Below are positions 24,718 to 36,700 of a stretch of DNA of 64,000 bases, one piece after another (the stretch's first letter is position 1; each line of letters begins with the position of its first letter). This DNA is from Hermatobates lingyangjiaoensis (Eukaryota > Arthropoda > Insecta > Hemiptera > Hermatobatidae). Below the pieces are notes generated by a model. That model was not told where the DNA came from, searched no databases, and worked only from the letters and a program-made list of their open reading frames with translations. The stretch is taken from the NCBI GenBank assembly GCA_026182355.1, contig JAPFBL010000254.1, positions 6,135,001 to 6,199,000 of the forward strand. Reading direction: 5' to 3'. Both the position numbers and the translations under genes were made by a program.

Positions 24718-24737
24718 AGTTTCCGATTTGCTATTGG

Positions 24738-24885
24738 TGGATTTTAAAAATTACGTCACCACACAAAAAAAAGTTTAATATGAAAGCCAATAAAGCATTT
24801 CGACCACTTAGTGTCTTCTTCAAGTTTAGATGTAAAAAATTCTGGAGTGGCCTACACTCAACTTTACTATAAGTAAATATAATAT
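24738..24885 (-). repeat. hammerhead-like dispersed repeat plus shared 45-bp motif
   Basis: On the minus strand this reads TTGAAGA, A, GACAC, TAA, GTGGTC, GAAATGC. This is the CTGANGA-hairpin-GAAA layout with the first C changed to T and one base missing in the 5' stem. Its right end contains CTGGAGTGGCCTACACTCAA, a motif found at four other places in the window. Confidence 0.5.
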
Positions 24886-25899
24886 GAAACTTCTTAGCAC
24901 ATAATGTGCTATTTAGACAGTGGCGTAGCAACTATTTTTGCCGCCCGCGGCGGTCGTAAGATCCTCCCTACAGCCACTGATCGCCGATAAACGGTTAACC
25001 TTCAAAATTTCAGAAAATCATCAAAATATTTATTTTCATGGAATCACAATCAAGGATCCAATTTGAGACTCCTGTTATCAGTCACAGACTTTCATGTTAT
25101 TACAGTGCTCGAATACATATAAAGCTATCATCAAAGAAAACCAAAGCTTTTTTTAAAACAAAAACGCATAATTCAAATCATAAAAAAATTGTTAAAACAA
25201 ATTAACGGGCTACGCAAACTAATATAAATGAACTTTCAACCCTTTTAAAAAAATAGTTTTGAACAATATAAAATAAATTTATTCTAAATTTGCAAATACT
25301 ACAGTTGAATGACTCGTTTAAAAACGGTCTTACACTCATAAACACAGAAACAATTACGATATAAAAATTCATTTTGGTACAAAATTTCATTTTTTTGTTA
25401 CCTTTTCCTTATTTTAATTTTTTATTATTTTCCATTTTTACCCCTTTTAAACGCCACCACCACATGGCACATGACACCTAGGCTAGTATAATGACTTAAT
25501 TTAACATGATAAAATATTTTTCTACTAATTCCTTGCCGTTAAAATAACAGTTTAAATCACAGGAAACAAGGCGCAAAACTATATCCACTGCAAATTTGAC
25601 AGAAATAATCAGATGAGAGATGTTCCTGTAATAAACTGAACACATAAACCTGAAATGATTACATGCATAAACACATAACATGCCCACTAACCTGTGTACA
25701 GGTATCCCTTCGTCTGTACCTACAACAATACACATATGTTAACATTACCTCAATGGTAATATAAAATAGGGTGAAATCTTTGTCAGTCATGATTGTGACT
25801 AGTTATAATCAAATAGTTTTGGTATATGTCAAGCATAAAGTAATTATTGTCGTTTTCTTCATTTATAAACAAACATATTATACCCTAATAAGTTGTTAA

Positions 25900-26640
25900 T
25901 GCAAAACCAAATAGTTAATATTACCTTCACATTATGTTAACTCGGAGCATTGTCGGCCATGTTCTTTTGACGAAGAGCAATAGTTCAGTTCAATAAATAA
26001 AAAAATGTATTTTTATATCGAAATTTATGATAACAACACGTATTCTATGTGTGTTTTATATCGGTGAATGAAAAAGAAGCAATTATTTTAATACTAGCAA
26101 AGCAGAAAATTAACTACCATTTAAATTTTAATTTAATGCAATAAATTCAACATATATGTGTTGAAACATAGTTAAATTATAGTTAAAAGAATAGTGTGCT
26201 ATTATTATAGTTAAAAAAAGAAGTGCTATTATCTTCGAACAAAAAAAAAATTGTTAATATTACTTTCCCATTATAGTACCTATGAGCATTGTCGGCTATG
26301 TTTTTCTGACGAAAAGTAATAGTGCACTGGTTCAGTTCAATATAGAAAAATGTACTTTTCATATCGCCATTTATGATAATAGCACGTATTCTACGTTTGT
26401 TTTATATCGGTGAATCAAAAAGAAGCAATTATTTTAACACAAGGAAAGCAGAAAACTAACAGACCATTTAAATTTTAATTTATTGTATATAATTTAACAT
26501 ATATTTTGACATATAGTTAAAAGACTAGTGTTAACAGAAAATATCAAGTGACATTATGTGTGAACAAAGAAAAATTGTTGAATTTACCTTGGCATAAGCC
26601 ACAGTGCATTTTCCGCCATGATTCTTTGATGAAGGGAAGT
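25900..26640 (-). repeat. tandem duplication, unit about 339 bp, 2 full copies plus a partial third
   Basis: Copies near 25,900-26,238 and 26,239-26,575, with a third partial copy to about 26,640, aligned by the anchor GAGCATTGTCGGC (25945, 26284) and its variant at about 26604. Internal markers such as TTTATATCGGTGAAT and AAAGAAGCAATTATTTTAA recur in the two full copies. On the minus strand the third copy reads ATGGCGGAAAATGCACTGTG, ending in a donor-like AAGGTAAAT; copy 1 reads ATGGCCGACAATG and soon stops. Confidence 0.75.
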
Positions 26641-27164
26641 TGCAGACTGGTTGGAGCATGCAAAGAACTTTAGGAAGTCCAAGAGTTCACTTACACAGTC
26701 CTAGAACAGAGTGGCCAACCCCATTATGACATCTTTTTACTTCATTATAAAATCAAATAAATTTGTTAAATGTTTTACAAAAATTAAAATTTTCTTGATA
26801 GTTATTTTGTTTGAAAGTTTTCTTTTTACACTGTTTAGCGATAAATTTTATTTTAATTAAAGAAACTCCCGGAAACATAATATTTTACTGGAGAATAATG
26901 GCGCAGTTTTGTTTTATTTATAGCTTTATTAAAATAAAAATTATTTTCATGATTTTCAACAATTTTAGCAGTTGATTGGTTCAGTTATTTATTTAAGAAA
27001 TATCTGTACTCAACTGTACTACGTACAGAAAATAAGAATAATTAAAAAAATTATTCCTGCCTGCTGTACTCTGTTATAAGGTTGCTATGAATGTATATTG
27101 AGAAAAATATATTAGTAATTAGCCAGTTTCCATACTCAAATCAAAGCCAAAGCCAGCGATTCTT

Positions 27165-27480
27165 TTATAGTTGGGAGTTTCAAATTTTTGAAAATAATAA
27201 ATATGAACTATTAAACTAGAATAGTGAAACAACTGGATATTTGTCGACAAACATAAATCCTTTTTCTTGAGAAAAGAGTCCATTCCTCACATTTCAATAT
27301 CATGGAAAGATACTACAATTCACTAAGATAAAGTAATTAATTATAACTGATATTAAGTTTTGTTCAAGGGAGCAATATATAGATTTATTAAAGCATTTTG
27401 TGAGACAAATCCATCATACCATGGAAGACAATGGAAATTTATTTATATTTATTGGCGGTGATTTTTTACATGTAAAAATA
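27165..27480 (+). repeat. dispersed repeat, copy 1
   Basis: Shares ordered segments with 51,590-51,935: ACTAGAATAGTG, AGTCCATTCCT, GATATTAAGTTTTGTTCAAG and GACAAATCCATC. Non-coding and of unknown type. Confidence 0.6.
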
Positions 27481-28099
27481 TTATTCCTCTTTAATCTCAT
27501 ATAAGTCAATAAATTATCTAAATTTTTCCCTTATAAACATCAATTTTGTCTTAGTGGATTCGCTCAAAAAATTTCTAAGTCAATGTAAAAAAATATCCAA
27601 AATTCGACAAGTATAGCAGGTGATCCCTTAGTTCAGAAAAAACAAACAGTTTTTATAGCTTTATTGCTCTTTGCACTGATTAAAATTTCATGATTTTTTT
27701 TTATAAATCGCTAATTTATTGTTACATTTTTGGTCAAATGTTCATGATTTTTAATGAGCCGTTTAGCTTAAAAAATTTTTTTCTGAAAACAGAAATCGTA
27801 CTTTAACGCCCGTTTGGCGAATGTAATTTTGAAGAAAATTTTTCTCACCTCATTCTCCACATAATGCTCTATTTGTAGGTATAGTTTCATTTTGATCCGT
27901 CAAACGGTATGGCTTGTATCGCTCTCACAAGCTTTGAGATAGAATTATAAGTAAAAATTTTACATTTAATTGGAAAAAATATTTCCCGTTGTTTTAAAAT
28001 TCAGAATATATTTTTCGTTTATTGCATTTGTAACTTCAAAGATAATGCCAAAATTTCAAAACTCTAGAGTTAGCAGTTTAGTAGAAGAAATGTTTTCTA

Positions 28100-28365
28100 A
28101 AAAACGGTTTTTGGCAAAAAAAGTGACTTTTCCGTCATGCATAATTCTTCCCAAACAATAGGGATCATCTACACTGTAGGACCCATTTTTATGTAAAATA
28201 TCAACTTGATCCATCAAAGGTTCTGGACTGTAGCGTGGAAAGAAGCAATGTTGACACACTCACCCACCCACACATACAGACATCATCGAAAAAACTTCAT
28301 AAAACAACTTTTGGGACCTCAAAACATATAATTCTGTCAAAATCTTGAGGGAGAAGTATAAAATT
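28100..28365. repeat. dispersed repeat family R3, copy 1
   Basis: Contains AATTCTTCCCAAACAATAGG, GTAGGACCCATTTTTATGTA, a (CCCA)n-like patch and ACTTTTGGGACCTCAAAA. It matches 38,120-38,365 closely and 44,955-45,075 more distantly. Open frames through it are short and differ between copies. Confidence 0.75.
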
Positions 28366-28649
28366 ATGAAACAGAAAAACTAAGTATTGCATTAGAGATT
28401 TTTTTACAAAAACACTACGTGGATTAATGCTTTCTAGATTAATGCACTTTATTATCATGAAATTCATGGGGGATTGAGCAAAGGTATTAATGTGAGATAA
28501 GGAATAATTTTGATGCTTTGTAGAAAGGAGGGACGTGGAATTGTAATTGAAATGGAACAGAGACAATGAATTAAACTGTTTAGTGATTTAAAAATGAATG
28601 GCACCTCATAATAGGTTTTATGATAAAGGAAATCAGATTTATTAAACAT

Positions 28650-30589
28650 TGTAAATTGAAGAGGATAGTAAAATGAATCTGAAGAATAACTGGAAATAAT
28701 AAGAGAGCTTCTTAAGGAATTTAGAACAAACGCAATGACATAAATTTTGGTAAAAATCGTAATATTGATCCAAAGAGGTGTGGCTTATCATGAAATTGGA
28801 AGAACTAAAGATTTATAACGAGTGGAAGGAAAGGTCATATGATAGAGTAACGATGGTAAGTTCTTGTTTAAGTCTTATGAGTTTCTGGTGACAAACCGAT
28901 CATTTTCATGTTTATTTTTCTAAATCAGTACTATGTTTATTGATAGTTAATCATTCATAAATCGTTTGCACAGGATACATATGCTAGAAGATTATAATTA
29001 AATTTAAAAAAATATACTGTGGGATTTTTTAAATGAGAGAAGTAGTTTATAGAACGGTTTAAAATCATTTCTATTTTTATAGAAATTGGATGAATAGAAG
29101 TCTGTATTTAATCCTATTAAATGATATTGTTAAATAAGAAGAAGGACGAGGTTTTATTAAAGTTGACTCTAATTGTAAAGAAGGAAATATTAACGCAAGT
29201 CATCTGTTTCGCGAATGGAGGGCTGAAGATGAAGAAGTGAGACTCTGCAAGTGGAGCATGTCGCACCGGTAAGGTGTCTGAGTTAAAAAGCCCGCTCCCC
29301 TACCTCGTTGGAAGGTTGACAGGCGAGCGCGTGGCCAACAGGGAGACAATCTCTAATAATAATCCTGCTTCCAGTTTTTGTTCGGCAGGCACGTTCTCTT
29401 CCAATCTGTTGGACAAGTGTTTTAGTCAAAAATAGAGCCAATGCAGCCTTTTAAACCAAACAAATATACCCATTAACATGTTGGCTTGATCATTTAAACC
29501 AATCTCCTTGAGAGTACAAATAGTTAGAGAGCTCATTCATCTAAAGCATGCTCATTGTTGGAATCTTCTATTCTCCCAAAAACTCCGGGGTAAAGCCATT
29601 TTATCATAAGTTATAAAGAATCCAGAATAAATTAATAATTTTATTACAATGAATTAAAACTGAGCACAATCTTGAATATTATAAATAACTCTGACCACAC
29701 CTACACCAGAAATACTATTTAACATCAATCCTTTTTAACCATTTATTTTAATACTTGATCAAAAAACCAAGTATGAAATTTTACTCAGTTAAGTTAACTT
29801 CATCCCTTCATTTGAAACATGCTTCGGTTATATGTTGTTTAGAAAAAACTTTTTAGGTTTTTATCATCATCCTTCACCTTTCCATCATCAGTATAGTCAT
29901 TTACTTCCTTCTCTCCATACATATCATCTTCTTACTTCAATTGAATTCTTCATAGTCGAAATCATGCCAGACATATCTTGAGCATCATCAGGAGTAGAGA
30001 TTTTATGAGCACCTCTTATTATAAAGTATGAGAAACAGATAACCTTCTCCAAGGGACGATGTATACATACATCTCACATAAAAATCTAGCATTCAAACTC
30101 AGATTGAACTTCAAAATAATGACATTGTACCTAAAAATAGAACCATTTGAGAGTATGACTGAATACTTTTTTTGATCAAATTGCATGTGCGGATAAAGGA
30201 GTTCTGGTACAGTTTAGGAGTTCAATAATGTTTTTTAACGCTAACCAAATAGGTATAAAATAATAAAATTTTGTCGAAAAAATTAACTTATAATTACAAA
30301 GCTGTTCAAAAATGTCAATAAATTCTGATTATTCGACATTTGAAAATAAATATTAAATCAGCAAAATTAAATAATAATAATTAATAAGCTGCTCTGTTTA
30401 TTGGATATGCTTACATTGACTTAAAATTATTTTATCAGAATGAAGTCATGCAGAATTATGTAAATTTCAATAAAAGTAATTTGAAGATATTTCAGTGATT
30501 AAATGTATTTGTGGAAAGATCTAATTTATAAAATTACAAAACTAAATGGAACCCACCATGTGTTATTTTCCTCTTAGTATAGCATAGTG
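28650..30589. other. intergenic, no gene recognised
   Basis: Mostly AT-rich. A GC-richer patch at about 29,205-29,350 (includes GCGAGCGCGTGGCCAACAGG) has no recognisable coding match. Confidence 0.5.
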
Positions 30590-33500
30590 ATATGGTAAAA
30601 TGGACCATAGACCATTATGAATCTAAAATTAAAGAAATTGTTATTGAGTTTGGTAATATGTTTAAGCCATTGCCACCTTAAAATAACTTCAGTAATATAA
30701 CTGATTTTCAGTTATATTACTGAAATATAACTGTGTCAAAGTGTTTGTTAATAGGTTTACTTAGGGTAAAGTTGTATGTAAGCCATTCCAAATTTTTATT
30801 TATGTATTTATTTTAACTACTTTTGATGAAATTAAATATTCCTTCAAGACAAAAAATGTTCTCAGAGTTTTATGTTTTAAGAAAAAATGTGTAGTAATGA
30901 ACTTAATGGAATTAAATATGACAAAAACATATAGAGACTATATTTTGCTTTCTTGTTATGATATTAATAACCTTTATTAAAAACTTTTAGTCCACCTATA
31001 ACTTTAGCATCCACTTGTACAGACATACTATATGGAAAAATAATTTTCATGAAAAGAACTTGATGTAAACTATCTTAATCAATTCAATACGTTCAAACGT
31101 TAAAAATAATATTTTGAATAAAATTTATAGAAACTAATTATTTGAAAGTGCTAATATAATTTGAGTATATTTTGACATTTAACATGTAAATACGTCCAAA
31201 TCTTTAAATCAAATTTATCAGGAATACTATATTTGCTACAGCAAAGCTAAGAAATTGTATTTAACCGATTATCAACTGATGAAATAAATCATTTCTGAAA
31301 GTAATATAAACAAAGTTTTCATATTCTAGTAAAGTTTTTATTATATTTTAAAATTACATTATAAGTATTATTTTTTTTCTTATAGCTTGTAAAAAATAAA
31401 ATTATTTTAAATCAACAACGGTATTAGTTCACATATGTAACAAGCTAATGTGGTTAATAATCATAGTTCTTAAAACTTATCCATAAGAATCATAAACACA
31501 CTGTGAGCATTTCTATAGATGTTAAACGCAAGAAAGAAAAATAAAGATAAACATATTAATTTGATTCTAATTGATTAAATGAGAGATAATATTAGAAAAA
31601 GAACATTTGATTAGTAATCAATCTGTTCGCTAAAGCATTATTGTACCCCTCCTATTTCTACGTACGAGAAATCAAGAAACTTCCAAAGTTTTAACAGGCT
31701 CTTTGTTTTGAATTAACATTGACCTTTAGGTAACGTAGGTATACTTACATTAACATACGATCATTGTATATTAATATTAACTTCAAGATCTAATGATGTT
31801 TCGTACGTTGAAACTTCTTTTCATTAATGAAGCTAAAAATTAAACACTGATATTAATTAAGAGAATTATTAAAAATTATTCTCTTCCAAATTCAAGGGAA
31901 TAACCATAAATTTATAGATAACGATTTATCTATTGGTATAAATTATATTAATTTTTATTCATTTGGTTAAATAATAATAATAACCATTTATTGCATTATA
32001 CAACTTTACACTCTTTTCTTATTTATATTATACAGATTGTGAATGCAAATCGGCTTATGCCGTGGTACTCGGAAACGAGTGAGTTCCGTATTTCGATATT
32101 TAGTAAGCTACATTTATATACAATGATATATACAGGCTTCAAATATTAACAGATATAATGATATACAATTAATGCGTCATTCTAAGGTTTGTTACCCAAA
32201 TTCTTGGTTACATTTTTATTATTTTATGAATTCTTTACTTACTTCTCTCAGTTATCCTATTTTTATTATAATGAGTTTTGACTTTACTTCTGCTTTCTTC
32301 CTTTGATATGAATCTACATATTAATTTAACTATTGAATATATGAATAATACAGAAATTAATTACTAAATACCAATTAGAATAATTAAATTAATAAATTAT
32401 TGAGTAAGTTATTATGCTATACAGTCTAAGTCTTTTACTTCACAAAGCATGGTTAATTATAAAATAAATTTGTTGCTTTACTTTTACATACATCAGATTA
32501 ACATTTTTATGTTTCTTATTTTTATATCACCATTATTTTTATAGGTACACTTCACAGTACACTGTTGCCATTCTGTTCCATTCATTCATTTGGTTAATTC
32601 CAATATATTCTGATTCACATGAAATTTGGTACAGATACCCTATAATACAGAAATTTCAAAGTATAACAGTATCTTGAATGGAAAAGTCTGCCAGATCAAT
32701 TAGTCTAACGTCTATCAGCCTAAAGCACTACAGATTTTGTTTAAAATAATAAAAGTAAAGAAATCTGAAACCAATTAGGTGGGTAAGGCTGCACAAGTTT
32801 AAGTTAAAGCTTGTCTTTTTTATACTTTCTAAAACTGTAAAACTAAATTTCATTGTTTCTAAATTTTTTTCAAAGCAAAATCTTTAAAAGAATCCTGTTT
32901 AAAAAGTTGATTACACATTTTTTTGTATAATAATAATAATGTAAAGTGATACATTTTTACAATTACAATTGAATGACTGTGTACAAATTCATGACTAACA
33001 AAACAGTTAATTTTTAGTATTTTATATTCAAGAAATAACATTGATTAAACATTTAATCTTTATGTTTAGTGTGTTTTAACAAATATGTTTCAATAATTAT
33101 GAAAGCTTCTTTATATGCCTGATTTATAAATCATTGAAATCAGGAAGATAACATTAAAAAAAACTATAACAAACAACACATTATTATGATTATAAACAGC
33201 AAGAGAGTACCCATCCTTGACATAAGAGGACAGCAAGACATGGTGTGCTAGAGTGAACAGAGAAAGAAAGAGAGCGCGTGACATAAAGGGAGAAAGAGTG
33301 AGTGGGAGCGAGTGGGAACGGGAGAGGGAGGTAACATTACAGGTTTTATATCAACCATTGAACTAGAAAATCCAAACAATCTTTTTAAAAAAAATGTCAT
33401 TGTTTAAAGTTCTCAACTCTTTATTGTATTACTAGGTAATTATCTTATATTTTTTATATCCATTTCAAGAATTTGTTGATAATCAAGGATATTTAAAGAT

Positions 33501-35131
33501 AATTTAAAGACCTATACTCTAAATAAAATCGAATAAAACAAACTGTAGGACATCTGATATAAAACTACAGCCATTTTTCCTTTTTAAAAAGTAGCATAAA
33601 ATATGCATGAGAGATAAACGAACTCAATGAATTGCTTAGTAAAATTATATAAAAACAAATAAATTTAATTGTGTATTGTTAATTTCATAATTGAATCAGT
33701 TTTATGCAAGTAATGTGAAGAAATCACATTTTATATTAGTTTTATAAATTCAAAGTTTTCAATAATCTAACAAACTAACACATTGTTTGTTTGATATTGT
33801 TGGATCAGAAAAAAAAGTAAAATAACTTCGATTTAACTTTTAATATAGATATTATGCATAAAATATTGTAAATAATTCATCTTAAAGGATATATAAAGAG
33901 AAGCGATAAAAAATAACATTAAAAACATTACCTATAAGCAGACAGATATATTTCAACATGATGAGACGTAATTTTGGTCACGTAGGTGTGAGGAAGTTCC
34001 ATTGACTGACTGGTTCTGACATGCAGGTAACGAATTGGCACTAGAGAGTTCAAAAGTCACTTACACTCTACTGGGAAAGCTATCCCCACTATAACTTAAC
34101 AATTACCCGTACTTCATTATGAGAGAAAATAAATATCGCATAGTATTTCAAACACCAATCGTATAAAATAATTTTCTACTGTTATATTCAAAAGAAAAAC
34201 ATAATAAAGAAATTTCCCTTTTTTCCTTGTTAACGTCTTCTCAGTTCATATATAAATTAATACCGTTGTTGATTTAAAATAATTTTATTTTTTACAAGCT
34301 ATAAGAAAAAATAATACTTATAATGTAATTTTAAAATGTAATAAAAACTTTGCTATAACATGAAAACTTTGTTTATATTACTTTCTGAAATGATTTATTT
34401 CATCAGTTGATAATCGGTTAAATACAATTTCTTAGCTTTACTGTAAGCAAATATAGTATTCCTGATACATTTTATTTAAAGATTTTGACGTATTTACATG
34501 TTAAATGTCAAAATATACTCAAATTATATTAGCACTTTCAAATAATTAGTTTCTATAAATTTTATTCAAAATAAAATTTTTAATTCTTTTTTAACGTTTT
34601 TGAATAATTTCGTTTTTTAACGTTTGAACGTATTGAATTGATTAAGATAGTTTACATCAAGTTCATTTCATGAAAATTATTTTTCCAATAGTATGTCTCT
34701 ACAAGTGGATGCTAAAGTTATAGGTGGACTAAAAGTTTTAAATAAAGGTTATTAATATCATAACAAGAAAGCAAAATATAGTCTCTATATGTTTTTGTCA
34801 TATTTAATTCCATTAAGTTCATTACTTCACATTTTTTCTTAAAACATAAAACTCTTAGAACATTTTTTGTCTTGAAGGAATATTTAATTTCATCAAAAGT
34901 AGTTAAAATAAATACATAAATAAAAATTTGGAATGGCTTACATACAACTTTACCCTAAGTAAACCTATTAACAAACACTTTGACACAGTTATATTTTAGT
35001 AATATAACTGAAAATCAGTTAAATTACTGAAGTTATTTTAAGGTGGCAATGGCTTAAACATATTACCAAATTCAATAACAATTTCTTTAATTTTAGATTC
35101 ATAATGGTCTATGATCCATTTTACCATATAA
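30590..35131. mobile_element. 4.5-kb element with inverted repeats of about 850 bp
   Basis: The left arm 30590-31438 and right arm 34244-35131 are closely similar reverse complements. The outer ends read ATATGGTAAAATGGA and, inverted, CATTTTACCATAT. Inner ends share AATCAACAACGGTATTA. Near the outer end each arm holds a small palindrome (CAGTAATATAACTGA...). The right arm carries about 40 bp extra where an AACGTTT-containing stretch is repeated. The 2.8-kb centre contains no coding sequence that I recognise. The structure fits a non-autonomous long-TIR or foldback DNA element; no target duplication could be defined. Confidence 0.75.
31439..34243. other. centre of the inverted-repeat element
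   Basis: AT-rich and without coding matches. A GA-rich stretch lies at 33,225-33,335. A segment at 33,930-34,110 loosely resembles the sequence just upstream of the third tandem copy at 26.6 kb. Confidence 0.5.
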
Positions 35132-35137
35132 AATGTA

Positions 35138-35138
<1 letters not shown>

Positions 35139-35199
<61 letters not shown>
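35139..35199. repeat. (TA)n microsatellite
   Basis: About 30 TA units between the 4.5-kb inverted-repeat element and a U1 palindrome. Confidence 0.95.
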
Positions 35200-35204
<5 letters not shown>

Positions 35205-35389
35205 AGATTTCACATCAACACGTGAAATAACAATCAATGATCAAACCACAATATGAAATGGGAAAAAAGGACTAATATCTTTCAACCGTAACAAGCGGTC
35301 TTCGTCAGTTGGGTTTTTGACTCTAACGAAGACCGCTTGTTACTGTTGAAAAATCTTAGTCTTTTTTTCTAATTTCATATTGTAGTTTG

Positions 35390-35394
<5 letters not shown>
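35200..35394. repeat. palindromic repeat, family U1, copy 2, hammerhead-like arms
   Basis: Inverted arms as in the 15.5-kb copy. The minus-strand arm has an intact CTGACGA (35308-35302), stem GACCG, loop CTTGTTA, stem CGGTT and GAAA (35283-35280), but has lost the GACT that would form the 5' side of stem I. The plus-strand arm (35319-35361) has GACT but CTAACGA, with G5 changed to A. Both flanks are (TA)n. Confidence 0.75.

Positions 35395-35446
<52 letters not shown>
35395..35446. repeat. (TA)n microsatellite
   Basis: About 26 TA units abutting the right side of the U1 palindrome, followed by GTGTGTGT. Confidence 0.95.
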
Positions 35447-35454
<8 letters not shown>

Positions 35455-35494
35455 ACACTAAATAGTCACAATAAACACGTGATGGAAACTAATG

Positions 35495-35664
35495 GCAGTA
35501 AAAGCCACAAAGAAAAATAAAAAACAGAAAATATATGCTCTGAGGCCTTTCTTTAGTAACACCTTTTGATTTTCAATCTCTAGTTGTTCCCTGTTGACAT
35601 AAATTTGAAAGACCTCAGGCATATATTTTCTGTGTTTTTTTATTTTTCCTAGTGACCTCTACTT
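35495..35664. repeat. third palindromic repeat (family U3)
   Basis: The left arm 35495-35555 and right arm 35600-35664 are reverse complements of about 60 bp (AACAGAAAATATATGCTCTG against CAGGCATATATTTTCTGTG) around a 45-bp spacer. It sits between TA-rich stretches like the U1 and U2 palindromes but has no complete hammerhead-like core. Confidence 0.7.
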
Positions 35665-35771
35665 TCATATATATATGATAGTAGGGTTTTACTATATATA
35701 ACATTATATTATATTTATAAATATAACTAATATAACCAACTGATATTATACCAACTAATATATATGAATTA

Positions 35772-35885
35772 GTTGGGTTTTTGATTCTGACGAAGACCGC
35801 TTGTTACGGTTGAAAGATCTTAGTATTGTTTTCCCGTTTCATATTGTGGTCTGATCATTTGTTATTTCACGTGTTTACGTGTAAT
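35772..35885 (+). repeat. repeat family U1, single arm with intact hammerhead-like core
   Basis: CTGACGA at 35787-35793, one extra A, stem GACCG, loop CTTGTTA, stem CGGTT, GAAA at 35812-35815, palindrome AGATCT at 35815-35820, T, then AGTA. The GATT before the core can pair with the following AGTA over three base pairs (one wobble). Unlike the 15.5 and 35.3 kb copies it lacks an inverted partner. Confidence 0.75.
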
Positions 35886-36573
35886 CCTAATATATATATA
35901 TAATAAAATTAATTTGTTATATAGACATGATTATAACCTAATCCTTATTACATGTCATATTTTTGTTTATTAAGATAATGACTTTATACTTATAATCTAC
36001 ATGATGGGTGAGGTAGAAGTGTGTTTTCAGCTCTGTTGTTTAGGCTAAAGTAAATATTTGGAGCAACATCTGGTCCGTCAGTCGGAATGCACTGCCATGT
36101 CTTTCACAATTAAATAGTTATTTTTTTCTGAAGAATGTCATTTTTAAAACAAGAAGTAAATCATAGAGTGACGAGTTGGGGGAGGCTTGGAGACGAACAT
36201 CTAATGGCACCCATAGAGCATAAAGAAAAGCAAAGAAATGGACACGGTTTGTAGGAAGAGTAGGAAAAAAAGGAGAAACTACTCGCGTCTGGACGCGATC
36301 CAGTGGGTACACGTGTGGCTCTCTGCCACTTGGTCCTTACACGTGGCACTGCACTTGTGCATCTAACAACTGCGCCTTTCCTCATCACAATGCAGTCCAA
36401 CACCTGCTGATGCTCAACGAAACCTTTAATACTAATTAATTCAGTTCACTCTAGGGAGATTTTACTTTTCGGATTCATGTGTTCCTCATACAATAGAATA
36501 ATATAATTATTCTATCAGTTTGATTTTGCCATGACAAAAAAATGATGAACATTGAAATAATAGTTTATCAGAA

Positions 36574-36700
36574 TATCTCATAGGGCCAGGTGTAGCAGCC
36601 AACCAGCTATTAATGCTGAAGATTGTAGGTTTGAATATTGGTGTTGACCCAACATTTCTTATGTGGCAGATGGGAAGAAAGTCATGTGCAGACTTGCCCG
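36574..36700 (+). mobile_element. tRNA-like SINE fragment (5' half)
   Basis: GGGCCAGGTGTAGCAGCCAA followed by GGTTTGAATATTGG (36628-36641) resembles the A and B boxes of RNA polymerase III promoters. The first 115 bp align loosely with 58,070-58,190. The same stretch, preceded by an acceptor-like CTCATAG, is open for 76 codons to 36804; see the findings. Confidence 0.45.

Noticed and set aside
25496..25735. Minus-strand 79-codon frame, with a possible micro-exon between TTGTTGTAG and GTTAGT
   Set aside because: Composition is not distinctive and no homology was recognised; the link to the 26-kb units is only speculation.
28056..28566. Minus-strand frames over the R3 repeat
   Set aside because: The homologous stretch at 38.1 kb does not preserve the frame.
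36118..36403. Overlapping minus-strand frames (for example RVQTRVVSPFFPTLPTNRVH)
   Set aside because: GC-richer patch with no recognised protein and no splice context.
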